Origin: Aurantiochytrium sp. KH105
Taxonomy: Eukaryota > Sar > Bigyra > Thraustochytrida > Thraustochytriidae
Assembly (NCBI GenBank): GCA_003116975.1
Contig: BGKB01000112.1
Location: 62,001 to 126,000 of the forward strand
DNA length: 64,000 bases
Direction: 5' to 3'
Under the pieces are notes generated by a model. It ran no database searches and was not told where the DNA came from. It saw only the letters and a program-made list of their open reading frames with translations. The translations under genes and the position numbers were made by a program. Shown here in pieces: positions 40,158-50,900 of this stretch. Numbering within the stretch: position 1 is the stretch's first letter; the number at the start of each line of letters is the position of its first letter.

Positions 40158-40859
40158 CAGGCTGGGCGTTCGCAGCAAGCGGGGGCGGGCCGGCCGCTCC
40201 CTCCGCTCTCCTGCCTTGTCGTCGCGTTCTTCCCTTTGGTTTCCTTCCTTCTTTCTTTTCTCCCTTCTTCGCGACGAGCCCACTGGTGGCAGAAAGAAAG
40301 AAGAAAAAACAGGAAAAACCGAAAAAGGCGGGGCAGCTATTCTCTTGTAAATTCGAATTCCGGCCGGCGGACGCCCGCGTCCGCAGCGCAGCGCAGCGCC
40401 GCGCGCCCGCCCGCGCGCCCGCCCGTCCGCGAGCCCCGCGCGAGCCGCCCCCCACGGAGCCCCGCCGCGCCGCGCCGAGCGGAGCTGAGCGGAGCCGAGC
40501 GGCAGCGCAGGGCGGATCGGATTGAATCGAATCCGTGGGCTCGTGCCGCTCGATTGGCGGCCAGCCCTCGCGCCCCCAACCACGCACGCCTTCGCGCCCC
40601 GGGCCGCGACGCGCCCTTCGCCCGCGGCCCCGAGCCCGCGCAGGCGCCCTTCGCCCGCGAGCGCGGAGAAGGCCGGCCGGCAGGCGGGCGCCAGGCGCCG
40701 ACGCGAGCACCGTGAGCGAGCACCGTGAGCGAGCGAGCGCACACGTGCCGCAGTACCTCGCGCGCGCCAGGGCGGCGACTAAAAGCACAGTAAAAAGCGC
40801 AGTAGCAGCAGGAGGGGCAGCGACAGACAGAAAGACAGGCAGACCCGCATCGAGGAGGA

Positions 40860-43800
40860 ATGGCAGAATGGTCGGATGACATCGACGAGCTCGCGGAGGT
40901 CCTCCGCGTGTACAAGTCGCTGGGCGCCGAGCGCGAGTCGCGGCTGATAGACCTCATCACCCCGTACAGACGGTTCCTGCGCGAGGAAAGCGTCGACATC
41001 AAGGTCGCCCCCTTCAGCGCCAATGTGTGCAAACCGGCCACGCTCTTCATGTTCAAAGACATGATCCTCCTCGCGGAAAATGTTGACGAGCGAAGCGAGG
41101 CAGTCAGCCCCACATGGGTCGGCGCCATCGCCAATCAAGGCAGGCGCCTCTCGAGGCGCCTCTCCTCCCGCTCCTCGGCCAGCATGAGCGAAAGCAAGTC
41201 CATGTCGTCAGACTCGTCCGGCCCCGCGCCCTACAAGCTGACGCACCGTCTTGACCTCGAACGATGCACGATCAAGCGCCACGCCCCGGATGCCAGCGAC
41301 ACGGGCTTCCAACTTACCCACGTCAATCGCATCCGCGACGAGCATAATCATCTCGCCACGTACGTGGACATGGTCGAAGTCTGGTGCAACTCCATGGAAC
41401 AGGCCGACGCGATCTACCACGACATTGAGGACCTCATCGAAGATGTGCACCTTGCTCACGAGGACGACGAGCGCAGACAACGCGAGCAAAATGCCGCCGG
41501 ACGCGAATCTGACGCGACCTCTCTCACCTCGGCTACCTCTCTCACCACTGACGGCTCCAAAAGCACTGGAGCGAGCCGAAAGTGGGCAAAAGGCAAGCGT
41601 CTCAACCGGAGAAATGGCTCCCAACGCACTCTCGGCACGACTGCTTCTGCAGGCTCGGAGGCCAACCTGGCGCGCCGAAGCCGCGGTTCATCAATGGCCT
41701 CGAGTACGGACGGAAGCACGACCGGCTCGGCGGCGCTCACCCTCTCGGACTTGGAGCATCGCTATCGCGTAGAATACTCTCGCGAAGACAAGCACGAAGC
41801 AGAGTTTTCCGCTGTTTTCGGCGAAGGCGCCATGGGTTTCTCGCTCAGTTCCGGGACGGGGCTCGGCGTCATCATCGGACGCGTTGCTGACTACAGCATG
41901 GCCGAAGCTGGTGGCGTCGAGGTGGGTGACCGCGTTTTGCGCATTGGCGACGTTGATCTCACCCTCGAAACGACCTGGCGCGAGGCCGTCAACATCATTA
42001 AATCCGTCGAGCGTCCCGTTGAAATCAGATTCGTGCGCAACTTCACCGTCAACTCCCACATTCAGCGCGCCGAGGAGCGCAAGAAGCGAGTCTCGGCACG
42101 CCGCGCGACCGCGTCTGCTGCAGCAGCCTCTCACGCCGCCACCGACTCGTCCAAACTTCGCGCCGAGCGCGCGCGCGCACGGGCGGAGCGTGCAGCTGCG
42201 CGCCAAGGAGGCCGCCGGTCCACCGACCGCACAAACTCGGCCTCTAGCGATGGTCAGCGCTCCTGGGTGCGCCGCCGCCATCGCAACCGCAGCTTCGGCA
42301 CGCGCATCATTGCTCTTGACGAGCTCGAGGCCATGTACCGCAAGACCGGCGATCAGCGAAACTCGGACGACCAAGTCATGGAGGTCTTTGCTCTTTTGGG
42401 CGAGTCCTCTTCCGAAAATGTTCGAGCCTGCGCGAACACCCTAGGCGAGATCTTTGATACCGAGTGCGCATTCGTGCGTGACCTGCGCATCATCGTCGGA
42501 GATTTCCTCCTGCCCATTCGCCGCACCGTCCATCACGTTCGCTGCAAGGACATCTCCTCAGGGTCCACCTTTTGCGAGCATCATCAGCCGCGCATGGCCT
42601 GTTACAAGACGAGTCAGGAGACTCGTCCCATTCTTGAGGCCGACGCCATCCGGGACATTTTTCTCAATATCGAAACTCTCGTCAAGGTCAACGCCGAGCT
42701 CCTCGACGTCCTCAATGGCAAAATCATGGAAGCTCTCGATAAGGCTGACGGCCCCGAGAATGTCACCGTCACCGACCTCGTGCACATCTTCGCGCCTGCC
42801 TTTACGCGTGTCATGCCCTTTTTCCGCATCTACTCCCTCTATTGCCACTCGTACACTGCTGCGCAAGACAGGCTTCTTGTCGCCCGCCTCCGCAACAAGA
42901 GCCTCGACGATCTCATCAAGCAGCGCGAAGCCAAGACGGGGACAACGCTGATGCACCTGCTTATCAAACCGGTGCAGCGCATCTGCAAGTATCCCCTTCT
43001 CTTCCAGTCCCTCTTGCGCGCTGTCATTCCCTATGTCACCGAGGAAATCAAGTCTGGCGCCGATGTCGACAACTTGGACAGCCTCGTTGGGGAGCTCGAG
43101 AGCGCCATGGCGATTGTAAATAAAATCGCCAAGTCCGTCGATCAAAAGGTCGGCGAGCAAGAGAGTCTCGGCCGCATGATGCAAGTATACGCAGAGCTCG
43201 GTGGCGAGGCCGCCGTGCCCAAGCTCATTGCGCCGAGTCGTCGCTTCGTTGATCGCTTCGAGGTGCTCTTGCGCCAGCAGCCCTTTGATGACCTCGATGA
43301 TCCGGAGCAGCACCGACTCTTCGTCTTCAACGACCATCTCGTCTTTGCTGTGCACAATCCCGTTGGTTACCCTGCGCGCAACGGCAGTCTTCGTCGTCAC
43401 AACAGCAAGCGGTCCCTGAAAAAGTCCACTGCTGGATCCTCTCTGACCAAGAGACTCTTTGGGAGACGCACCTCGAGCCAGAGCACCTCAAGCATGGATT
43501 CCGACCGTCGTTCCAGCGGTGGTGGATCCATCGCCACCGCGAACGCCACGCGGACGTCTGCGTCCACCTCGGGTGGCCGCTCCAGCGGTGGTGGTGCTCT
43601 CCGTGCGCTCGCCGGGGCCATCACCTTGCGCCTTGATCTGCACAAATGTACACTCAAGGCAATTCACGACCCTGATGAAGCTGATTGCTTTGGCATTGTG
43701 CTTTCTTATATCTCTCGCGAAGTCGAGGATGAGGACGCTGCGGCTGCGGCGGCGGCGGCTGCCGATCTTTCCAAATCGCGCAAGGGGAGCTCCAGAACGA

Positions 43801-44081
43801 TCAATCGCGCTGAGTCTGTCCCTACTGTTCGCACCGGTCCTATCCGTACCAGGATTGACAAAATCCAGCTCTGGCTTGCCACTCCGGAGAGCCGCGATCA
43901 AATCATGCGCGTTCTCCAGGCTCAAATCGACCTTTTGCAGCAGCTCGACATCAGCACCAAAGAGGCCACCAGGGCTGTGGGCCCCAAGATCAAGGAGCGC
44001 AACTGGCGCAAACTGACCCGGGCTCGCAGCAGCGTTCAGCGAGCCTCTCGCTTCGCACCCTTGAACCCTACCGAGCCTTGA
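40860..44081 (+). CDS. RhoGEF with PH-PDZ-DH-PH architecture, 1073 aa
   Basis: The N-terminal PH-like domain spans about residues 40-205, from ATLFMFKDMILLAEN to EQADAIYHDIEDLI, and is split by a Ser/Arg-rich insert around 80-125. A PDZ domain at about 315-395 contains MGFSLSSGTGLGVIIG and GGVEVGDRVLRIG. The Dbl-homology domain at about 525-770 has LGEIFDTECAFVRDLRII, AIRDIFLNIETL and LLIKPVQRICKYPLLFQSLL. The second PH (about 790-1040) begins RRFVDRFEVLLRQ and is interrupted by another Ser-rich basic insert. DH-PH modules load GTP onto Rho-family GTPases, so membrane and actin signalling is the likely role. The ATG at 40860 follows GAGGA and starts a conserved-looking acidic helix. No intron. 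Confidence 0.92.
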   Translation: MAEWSDDIDELAEVLRVYKSLGAERESRLIDLITPYRRFLREESVDIKVAPFSANVCKPATLFMFKDMILLAENVDERSEAVSPTWVGAIANQGRRLSRRLSSRSSASMSESKSMSSDSSGPAPYKLTHRLDLERCTIKRHAPDASDTGFQLTHVNRIRDEHNHLATYVDMVEVWCNSMEQADAIYHDIEDLIEDVHLAHEDDERRQREQNAAGRESDATSLTSATSLTTDGSKSTGASRKWAKGKRLNRRNGSQRTLGTTASAGSEANLARRSRGSSMASSTDGSTTGSAALTLSDLEHRYRVEYSREDKHEAEFSAVFGEGAMGFSLSSGTGLGVIIGRVADYSMAEAGGVEVGDRVLRIGDVDLTLETTWREAVNIIKSVERPVEIRFVRNFTVNSHIQRAEERKKRVSARRATASAAAASHAATDSSKLRAERARARAERAAARQGGRRSTDRTNSASSDGQRSWVRRRHRNRSFGTRIIALDELEAMYRKTGDQRNSDDQVMEVFALLGESSSENVRACANTLGEIFDTECAFVRDLRIIVGDFLLPIRRTVHHVRCKDISSGSTFCEHHQPRMACYKTSQETRPILEADAIRDIFLNIETLVKVNAELLDVLNGKIMEALDKADGPENVTVTDLVHIFAPAFTRVMPFFRIYSLYCHSYTAAQDRLLVARLRNKSLDDLIKQREAKTGTTLMHLLIKPVQRICKYPLLFQSLLRAVIPYVTEEIKSGADVDNLDSLVGELESAMAIVNKIAKSVDQKVGEQESLGRMMQVYAELGGEAAVPKLIAPSRRFVDRFEVLLRQQPFDDLDDPEQHRLFVFNDHLVFAVHNPVGYPARNGSLRRHNSKRSLKKSTAGSSLTKRLFGRRTSSQSTSSMDSDRRSSGGGSIATANATRTSASTSGGRSSGGGALRALAGAITLRLDLHKCTLKAIHDPDEADCFGIVLSYISREVEDEDAAAAAAAAADLSKSRKGSSRTINRAESVPTVRTGPIRTRIDKIQLWLATPESRDQIMRVLQAQIDLLQQLDISTKEATRAVGPKIKERNWRKLTRARSSVQRASRFAPLNPTEP

Positions 44082-44453
44082 GAGTGGAGAGACTCTCGTA
44101 CGAGTATATCCTGCGCGCATGGCAGGACAGGACCCTTTTTTCCTTTTCTTTGTTTTTCTTCTCACCTTCTCCTCCTCCCGCAGCAAGTGCAACAACAACA
44201 ACAACAAGAACAACAACACTCTTCTTTTCATGCATACAGCTTTTGTCCTCCGCGGACCAAGAGCCCCACCCCCTACATTTTTCTACACGTGCGTTGTTTG
44301 CGGTATGATCTCGACAAGCCGTTGTCAAACATCCTCCTCTTGCAATGCACCAATCCTCGTGCAAAAGCGCACTCTTTATTTTTTCCGAACCGTTTTGCTC
44401 CTGTTACGTTATCCATTTTCATACTTTGTTCGTTGACATTCGCTACCCGATCT
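44082..44453. other. Convergent spacer with AAC-rich run
   Basis: AT-rich 3' flanks of two convergent genes, with an (AAC)n-like tract at 44190-44218. No gene is seen. Confidence 0.6.
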
Positions 44454-46556
44454 TCAAGGAAGCACAAGGTCACAGCGAATCTTTTGCGCGTAGTTGAGAC
44501 CGTGGATGACCAACGGTTTACCGGTCTCCCGCGTAATGTCCTCAACAAGAAGCAGAACGCTGTGATTGAGCGATCGCAATTGCACCATGTCTTCTGCCGC
44601 TGCCGTAACGTGCGCGGAAGATTGCGCGCGCGTATCCAATGGATTCAAGGCCTTGCTCAACGAGTCCACAAGCCGCTCGCGACGTTTGATCAGTTCAAAT
44701 GCGTTCAGGAACTTGTTACGCAGACTTGTCAGTCTCGTTACATACGAAAGTACGTGCGCGTAATTCCCTGTCGAACACTCACCGAAAAACTCGGTCCGAA
44801 ATTGGGTCCTCTCCGTCGGCAATGTCAACAAATCTTCCCACAGCTGCTCGACCAACGAGCACGCTCGCGCGTACGAGTTACCTAGTTCCCTGGGATCGTC
44901 GATCGCTTGGAGGAGAATGTCCATCTGCGACATATCCCTATTGGCTGCCCGAAGTCGTTCGGTGCTTTCGAGAAAAAGTGGCGCCTGCGTCCAGTCCATC
45001 GGCCTGTCGTGGTCGTCGTCCTCGTTCGCGCTCACCTTTTCTCCGGTGCTGGACTCCAGGTAAGCTGGTCGTAATCCTCGCGAGGTATTTTCAGTATGCG
45101 AAGTGTTCGCTGCTTCTTGTGGCAAAATTTTCTTCTTCCCCCTCTTGCTTCGTTTCTTTGCGATTTTCATAAATTCCTTGCGCCCGGTCCCTGCCGTGAC
45201 AGAGCGCTCTTGGTGTCGTTGCTGTTTCTGCTTTTGCTGTTTCTGCTTTTGCTGCTGGCGGTGCTGTTGGTGTTGGTGTTGCTGCTCACGTGGTGACCTC
45301 GTCAGAAACGCAGCGGACGCGAGACGACCATTATGCAGCTCTGGACCCAATTTCGGGGTGCTTGCACGCAGGCGAGACCGCGGTGTTTGCACTGGAATAT
45401 ATTGAGATAAAAGGTTCCGAGGCACTGTCGTTGTGGAATCCCATGAGGCCTCTCGGCGTTTCAGTTCTTCCTTTCGCGAGGACTTTCCCGCCCGACTAAA
45501 CTGCCGAGCAAGTTCTGTACGCTCATCGGATGTCATTGACCCACTCAGAATGAACTTTCGCGCAGTACTTGGCCGTACAGTGCCCGACTGTGGCCAGCTA
45601 CGGATGGGGACTTCCAGCGCCCATTCCGAACTCGGCTGTGGAATAGAGTGTGCAGGTTTGCTCTCGTTTTCCTGCGACTTTTTCAGACGCTCCACCTCTG
45701 CCTTGAGGAGCAAGTTCTCAGCTAATAATTGTGCATTCCTCTTGTCAGTGCGAAGCATTGCGTCCGTGGGTTCCCTTCCACCGATGGTGGCAGTGCGGGG
45801 TCGCGGCGAAACGCCTTGGGACGGCGATGGCGAACGCATACGAATTTTGCGGTGTGAGGAATGGCCACCTCTGGACTGGGACCCATGCTGACCTTCGGAC
45901 CGGGAAGATCGATGCGGCTGCGCAGTGCCCGACCTTGGACGTCGGGGTGTATGCGTTCCGCCACTGGCACGCTGGAAGACAAAGCGTTTCCGAGGTGACC
46001 CACCACTTGCGCGTGCAGTATGTGGCCGAGGTTTTTGCAAAGCATTTACATCCATCGTCTCCACCTTAATCCGACTTGTGTCGAGTTTCTTGAGTTTTGG
46101 CGGCGCCTCGGCAACTTCACTGGATCGCGCAGAGACCTTCTTGGCCGGTAATGTCTTGTTCCTCGATGACGCTGACGCGTCGGCGTCCTGGAGGTCATCG
46201 TCATCTTGTTCCGGTCCCGCGTCCGGATTCGCCTGCTCCTCCTCTCTCTGCGCTGACAAAGGTGCACGAGGCTCTGTGTTTTTGGCCTGTGCATTGAGCT
46301 CGCGAGGCCTTGAGCCGCCAGGTCGAGCCGACGCTGGGCGCGCAGAGCCAGGCCGTGCACTTTGCGATCGCTTCGCAGCATCTGCCTCGATTACACGATT
46401 AATCTCATCCTCGAACGAGTCCGATCCGTACGAGAGATCATCTTCAATAAGGTTTGCATCAACGTCGCTTAGCCCCGAGTCTTCGTCCTCGTCACGCGTC
46501 TCTTCGTCGCTGCTGATCGAGCTCAGGTCCTCCGGCAGGTCTAGCGCCTGCATCAT
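44454..46556 (-). CDS. Uncharacterised Ser/Arg-rich protein with helical C-terminal domain, 700 aa
   Basis: No family is recognised. The first 80 residues are acidic (SSDEETRDEDEDSGLSDVD and YGSDSFEDE). Residues about 80-500 are basic and disordered, with Gln/His repeats near 470-485. The last 190 residues form a compact helical domain (QAPLFLESTERLRAANRD, TERTQFRTEFFGECSTGNYA, LRNKFLNAFELIKRRERL). The acidic SDSFE motif and Arg/Ser-rich middle are common in centrosomal and ciliary proteins, but this is only a resemblance. The frame is open 13 residues further upstream, as an Arg-Ala repeat from a CG-alternating stretch; the start is set at MMQALDLPED. It is divergent from the GTPase gene. 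Confidence 0.75.
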   Translation of the reverse strand: MMQALDLPEDLSSISSDEETRDEDEDSGLSDVDANLIEDDLSYGSDSFEDEINRVIEADAAKRSQSARPGSARPASARPGGSRPRELNAQAKNTEPRAPLSAQREEEQANPDAGPEQDDDDLQDADASASSRNKTLPAKKVSARSSEVAEAPPKLKKLDTSRIKVETMDVNALQKPRPHTARASGGSPRKRFVFQRASGGTHTPRRPRSGTAQPHRSSRSEGQHGSQSRGGHSSHRKIRMRSPSPSQGVSPRPRTATIGGREPTDAMLRTDKRNAQLLAENLLLKAEVERLKKSQENESKPAHSIPQPSSEWALEVPIRSWPQSGTVRPSTARKFILSGSMTSDERTELARQFSRAGKSSRKEELKRREASWDSTTTVPRNLLSQYIPVQTPRSRLRASTPKLGPELHNGRLASAAFLTRSPREQQHQHQQHRQQQKQKQQKQKQQRHQERSVTAGTGRKEFMKIAKKRSKRGKKKILPQEAANTSHTENTSRGLRPAYLESSTGEKVSANEDDDHDRPMDWTQAPLFLESTERLRAANRDMSQMDILLQAIDDPRELGNSYARACSLVEQLWEDLLTLPTERTQFRTEFFGECSTGNYAHVLSYVTRLTSLRNKFLNAFELIKRRERLVDSLSKALNPLDTRAQSSAHVTAAAEDMVQLRSLNHSVLLLVEDITRETGKPLVIHGLNYAQKIRCDLVLP

Positions 46557-46939
46557 CTTTCGTACACGCGTGCGTGCCCGCGCGCGCGCGCGCACGCAAG
46601 GGCGAACGCTTCAATCAGACCTCGCGCCCTGCTCCGAGTCTGCGGACATTACCCACCACCACCTTTGCATTGTATCCGTTCACGCAAAGTAGTGCCACAA
46701 CACAGTACACACCGTTTTGGAGATCCTCGCTGTGAGAGACACAGCGAGACAGAGCAGAGACGGTGCATCCAGAGCGCGAGAGCGGAGCGAAAGTTTTTCC
46801 TTCGCGGCGACGAGGGCTGAAAAGCGCAGGCCTACGTAGGGCCGTGCGCGCACGCGCGCGCACGGACGCGAGCTTGACGAGCAGAGAGGGCAGCGCGTCA
46901 AAGAGAAAGAGGAAAAGGAGGAGGGATTGATAAGGCAAA
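46557..46939. promoter_or_regulatory. Divergent promoter region, unknown gene / Ras-like GTPase
   Basis: The 383 bp between the two start codons must hold both promoters. Alternating purine-pyrimidine (CG)n tracts lie at 46577-46596 and 46845-46865, sequences able to adopt Z-DNA. No TATA box is evident. Confidence 0.5.
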
Positions 46940-47947
46940 ATGTCTGTCAAGAATTTTCGTGCGCTCAAGTCGCCAAACTCACCAACAACGCCAGCCTCGC
47001 CTGGGAATAGCGGAGTCGCAGGGCATAACAGCAGTGGCAGCGGCGGCGGGAGTGTTGGTAAAATTGCGGGCGGCCTTTCGTACGGAAGTTTCCAAGGCAG
47101 CTTCCACGGCGCCAGCTTGCTTCAGCTTCGAAGTCCTGAGGGTACTACGAATACTGCAAGCTCTTTTGCCGCAGATAACGATCTACAACTGCTGCAACCT
47201 CCTGTCAGCGGCTACGACTACCTCATCAAAGTAGCTATTCTGGGTGATGCTGGAGTGGGCAAATCCACATTTCTCGATGCCGAAAATTACTTTGATGGCA
47301 AGCCTGGACCCATCGAGGGGTACTGGCATTCCACACTTCGGCAGAAATCGGGTAAACCCGTCACAATCTTTGAGCCACGGCAACAATTATCTAAAACCTG
47401 TCCTTGCATTCGCATGAAGACACGCGATTATAAGTTCGACGAGCGAACGTATCGTCTCGTCTTTTGGGACTGTCCAGGGGACAAACAGGAGCAGCAGCGT
47501 ACAGTGCATCTTGCAGGGGGCGCGGTTGCCGTCTTTTATCTTTTTGACCTCACATCGGAGGCGTCCTTTACGAGCATTGAAGACTGGCTCAACCTTACCG
47601 CGAAACCCTTCGGCAATGCAGTGCGTTTTCTCATCGGGAATAAAGATAATTGCATGGAACGTCCGCGAGAAGTCTCCAAGCTCCGCGCCGAGGCCTTTGC
47701 GCGTTCGCAAGGACTTATTTACTTTGAAATTGACGCCAAATCAAACATTCGTTGCAGCAGCGTCTTCCGCACGCTTTTTAGCAAAGTCGTCGAGCGCGCT
47801 CCTCGAACCATGGACCCTCGACTCTTTCGCGAGGCGAATGTCCGACCTGGCACCAAGACCCTTGCAGATGCAGAGTTCCGTACCAAGCACCGCCCTTTTG
47901 CAAACGCCAAGAATGAACACGCAACGTTTCATCTCAACTGGTTATGA
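46940..47947 (+). CDS. Atypical Ras/Rab-like GTPase, 335 aa
   Basis: An N-terminal extension of about 95 Ser/Gly-rich residues precedes the G domain. The P-loop GDAGVGKS is canonical at 102-109. The G3 motif is WDCPGD (176-181) instead of WDTAGQ, so the catalytic Gln is Asp. The G4 motif is GNKDN (233-237): the specificity Asp of NKxD is Asn. G5 is EIDAKSN. About 35 extra residues occur between G1 and the switch I region. The C terminus (about residues 290-335) is basic and lacks a prenylation Cys. It may be a regulatory pseudo-GTPase, or bind a different nucleotide. It is divergent from an uncharacterised gene and ends 33 bp from the next gene on the opposite strand. Confidence 0.82.
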   Translation: MSVKNFRALKSPNSPTTPASPGNSGVAGHNSSGSGGGSVGKIAGGLSYGSFQGSFHGASLLQLRSPEGTTNTASSFAADNDLQLLQPPVSGYDYLIKVAILGDAGVGKSTFLDAENYFDGKPGPIEGYWHSTLRQKSGKPVTIFEPRQQLSKTCPCIRMKTRDYKFDERTYRLVFWDCPGDKQEQQRTVHLAGGAVAVFYLFDLTSEASFTSIEDWLNLTAKPFGNAVRFLIGNKDNCMERPREVSKLRAEAFARSQGLIYFEIDAKSNIRCSSVFRTLFSKVVERAPRTMDPRLFREANVRPGTKTLADAEFRTKHRPFANAKNEHATFHLNWL

Positions 47948-47980
47948 CACATTTTTATTCGCCCAGGCGACTTTGAAAAT

Positions 47981-50900
47981 TTAAGCTTCGACGAGTTTTT
48001 GTTCTTCCTCATCTTGATCTTGATTGATTTCTTCGTCGCCAGGTGTGGTTCCTTCTCGTGCAGGGCTGTTGCTAGCGTTGCTTGCTTTAGGAGAGAGCGC
48101 TTCGTCTCCGGCCATGTCCACGTCGCCGAGCTTGGCGACCCCCGGTTTCAATTCTGAAATGTCCACATCGAGCTTGCTGGCCACTGCGGCAAGCTCCTTG
48201 TTGGCGACGTCCTGGAAGCCCTCCACTGCGCGGTCGATCTTCTTACGTCGCTCTTTCGCGATCGAGCGTCTTCGCTCCTGCTCCTTGGCCTTTTCACTAA
48301 TTCTTGCCTGCACCTCTTCATTTTTCCGTCGAGTCTCTTCCTCGATCTCTCGCGCCTTGGCGAGCGCTGCCTCCTTTTCTTGTTGGAGCTTTTCTGCCGC
48401 CTTTTTACGACGCTCTTCTTGCACGGCTCGCCGCTGTTCGTGTCGGACCTCTTGGGCGAGACGCTGTTCCTCGGCTCGCTTTCCCGCCGCCTTGCTCTTG
48501 GCCGTGAGCTCGATGCGTCGCCTGTCCGTGTGAAGCTCGCGCTTTTGTGCAGTCAACGCGGCATTCATCTCGCGCTCCAGCCTGACCTTGAGCAGAGCAG
48601 CTTCGGTTCGCTCTTGCTGAGCTTGTTTCTCCTGGACGGCCTCAAACTTCTCCCGGACCTTCTTCTTGTGAGCCTTCTCCTCTGCGAGGCGCTGCTGCTC
48701 CTCTTCAGCAGCGCGAGCCTGCTTTTCGGCAATGTGCTTTTCCAGCATTTTGCGATTTTGCGCTTGACGCGCGCGCCGTGCCTTGTCTTTGCGTTCCTCG
48801 GCCTCACGCTCGGCCTCTGCCCGAGCGGCAACCTCGGCCTCTTGCTTCGCTTTCAAGGCAGCTCGCTTCTCAGCTTGGGCCATGCCGATGCCCCGCAGTT
48901 GCTCTCTTCGACGCTGCATGTACTCTCGCTGCTTCAAATCTGCGGCACGGCGTTCGGCCTCTTCGCGTTTGCGACGAGTTTCTGTCTTCTCCTGCTTGCG
49001 CAGCTGCAGATACTCTGATTCGGCGGCCTTCTCCTCGACACGAGCGAGAAAAGCCTTTTCCTTCTCGCTCAGAGGCGGATGATACACGCGCACCGACTTG
49101 CACCCTGGAGATGAGGGGTCGACTCCGTCACCGCCGTTTCCGTTTCCTGCAGCGGCAGATTCGTCGGGTTCTTCGGATACAGAGACAACTACACGCGGTG
49201 GCGCGTTGCGTTCTTCTTTGTCAAACGTCAAGGTTGTGCCAAACCCAGTTCGAGCGGCTTTGGCCTCCCGTTGCTTGCGCAAAACTTCCTGCTGTCCGCT
49301 GATCTTCATTGCTGGATAGAGACGAGTGTCCACTGGGATTGTTGGCATAAAGTCCTTGCTGTTTTCCCCGACGACCTTGAGCACCTCGCTCCGCTTATTC
49401 TCGGACCGTACAGGCAGAGGAATGAGTAAATGTACGTTAAAGGTTGAGGCGAGAATTCCATCAATGACCTCGAGTGCTGCTGCCACAGCCTCCTGACGCC
49501 CTCCCGCTTCTTCCGACCCACCAAGACCCTCGGGAACGATGTGCTGGTACTCTGGGACCTCGTCGAGGTCGGCCCACGACACGATGATTCTCTTTTGGTC
49601 AGGGTCCACGTGATCAAGCTTGACCTGATTTGGTGCATCCCTGATGGCTGAATCGCGAAGGTAGGCGAGCAGGGCCCCAACTCTGCGTGCTGGCTCGGGC
49701 TCAATACAGAATGCTGGCACCGTAGCTGCGCAGTACGCCAGCGAACGCACAAATTCATCGTATGTTGCATCGACAGCAGGCTTGGTTTTGCCCTTGTGAA
49801 ACGCAGCCTTGGCTTCGTTCTGGTTCATCACATTCGGGACCAAATGATATGTTCTGAGCAGCCGCAGCCAATGTTGCACGGAGAGAAGTCCTCGTTGCGC
49901 TTGCATCTCGTCAAAGGATTTGCCGAGGTGAACTCCGAGTCCAGTGCCCGGTTCGACGGCATGTCGAAAGACTGCTCGCAGGATATCCTCGAATCGAGTC
50001 AAAGCTTCCACCTCTTCATGATGCGAGGGTCCTGAGGCATGTGCTTGCGAATTGGGACCTTCGTCTCGAGCGCGGCGTTCGCGGATACGGCGATCAAATT
50101 TTTGGCGCAACAGGCGTCGTCGCTCGCGACGTTTTCGGCGGTCCTCTTCTGCCTTTGCACGCTGTGCTTCCTGCACGGCTACGCGTCTTTGGCGGCAGCG
50201 TTCAATGTCGCGTTGCACCACCTCAGCGGCCGCGCTTGGGAGCGCAGCGTACGAGGCGCGAGTTTGCGCCCCGGTCGTCAACGACCGCAGCGTCTTCTTC
50301 GACCCCGACCTTCCAATACCATGCATCGGCCTGCGTTCTTGGTCGCGCGCCTTTTCCTTTGCCCAGAAGTGCTCCACGAGCACGGACTCTAGGTCGCGCT
50401 TGCGAACGGCGCCTTGGCGTGGGGACTTGAACCTGCGAACCTTCTCCTGAACCTTGCGGTCCCGCAGAGCCTGCGAATGTGGGCAGGCAAGAATGGCGCG
50501 CTTGGGTACGCTGTCTTCGTCCGAGTTCACGGCGCGGAGGAAGGTGACCTTGTCCACGTAGCCCGAGTCCGCGACATCGAGCGCCGCGAAAGCGTGCTCA
50601 AGGCCTGGGAATCGGGGTAGCGCGCGTTCGATGATCTGGCGCGCGGTGTTTGCGCTTTTCTTTTGTTCCTGCCGCATTTGCGCGCGTCTCGCTTTGGCGA
50701 GACCAGTCCCGAATCCCTGATGCTGGTGTTGCGACTGCTGCTGGTGCTGCTGCTGACGCTGATTTTGCACTCGTCGTGATGGATGCGCGCTCGGGTCAAC
50801 AGCAAGTGCTTCGTCCGCGCTCCCAGGAAATGGCGAGGGCACTTGGCGCTGCTGCTGTGGCTGCTGTTGCTGCTGCTGCCCTTGGGCAAAAGGACTGGCC

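Larger units (their letters stand above)
37546..40859. other. 3.3-kb divergent spacer between the Kir and RhoGEF genes
   Basis: No convincing gene is visible. It is AT-rich at 37600-38400 and GC-rich at 40050-40800. It contains the 19-bp tandem repeat (38265-38321), an AGC run (38948-38989), TTCGAA-rich words (39410-39450), and the ACTTGCGC inverted-repeat cluster (40087-40157). Both neighbouring genes face away, so this holds two promoters. Confidence 0.5.
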
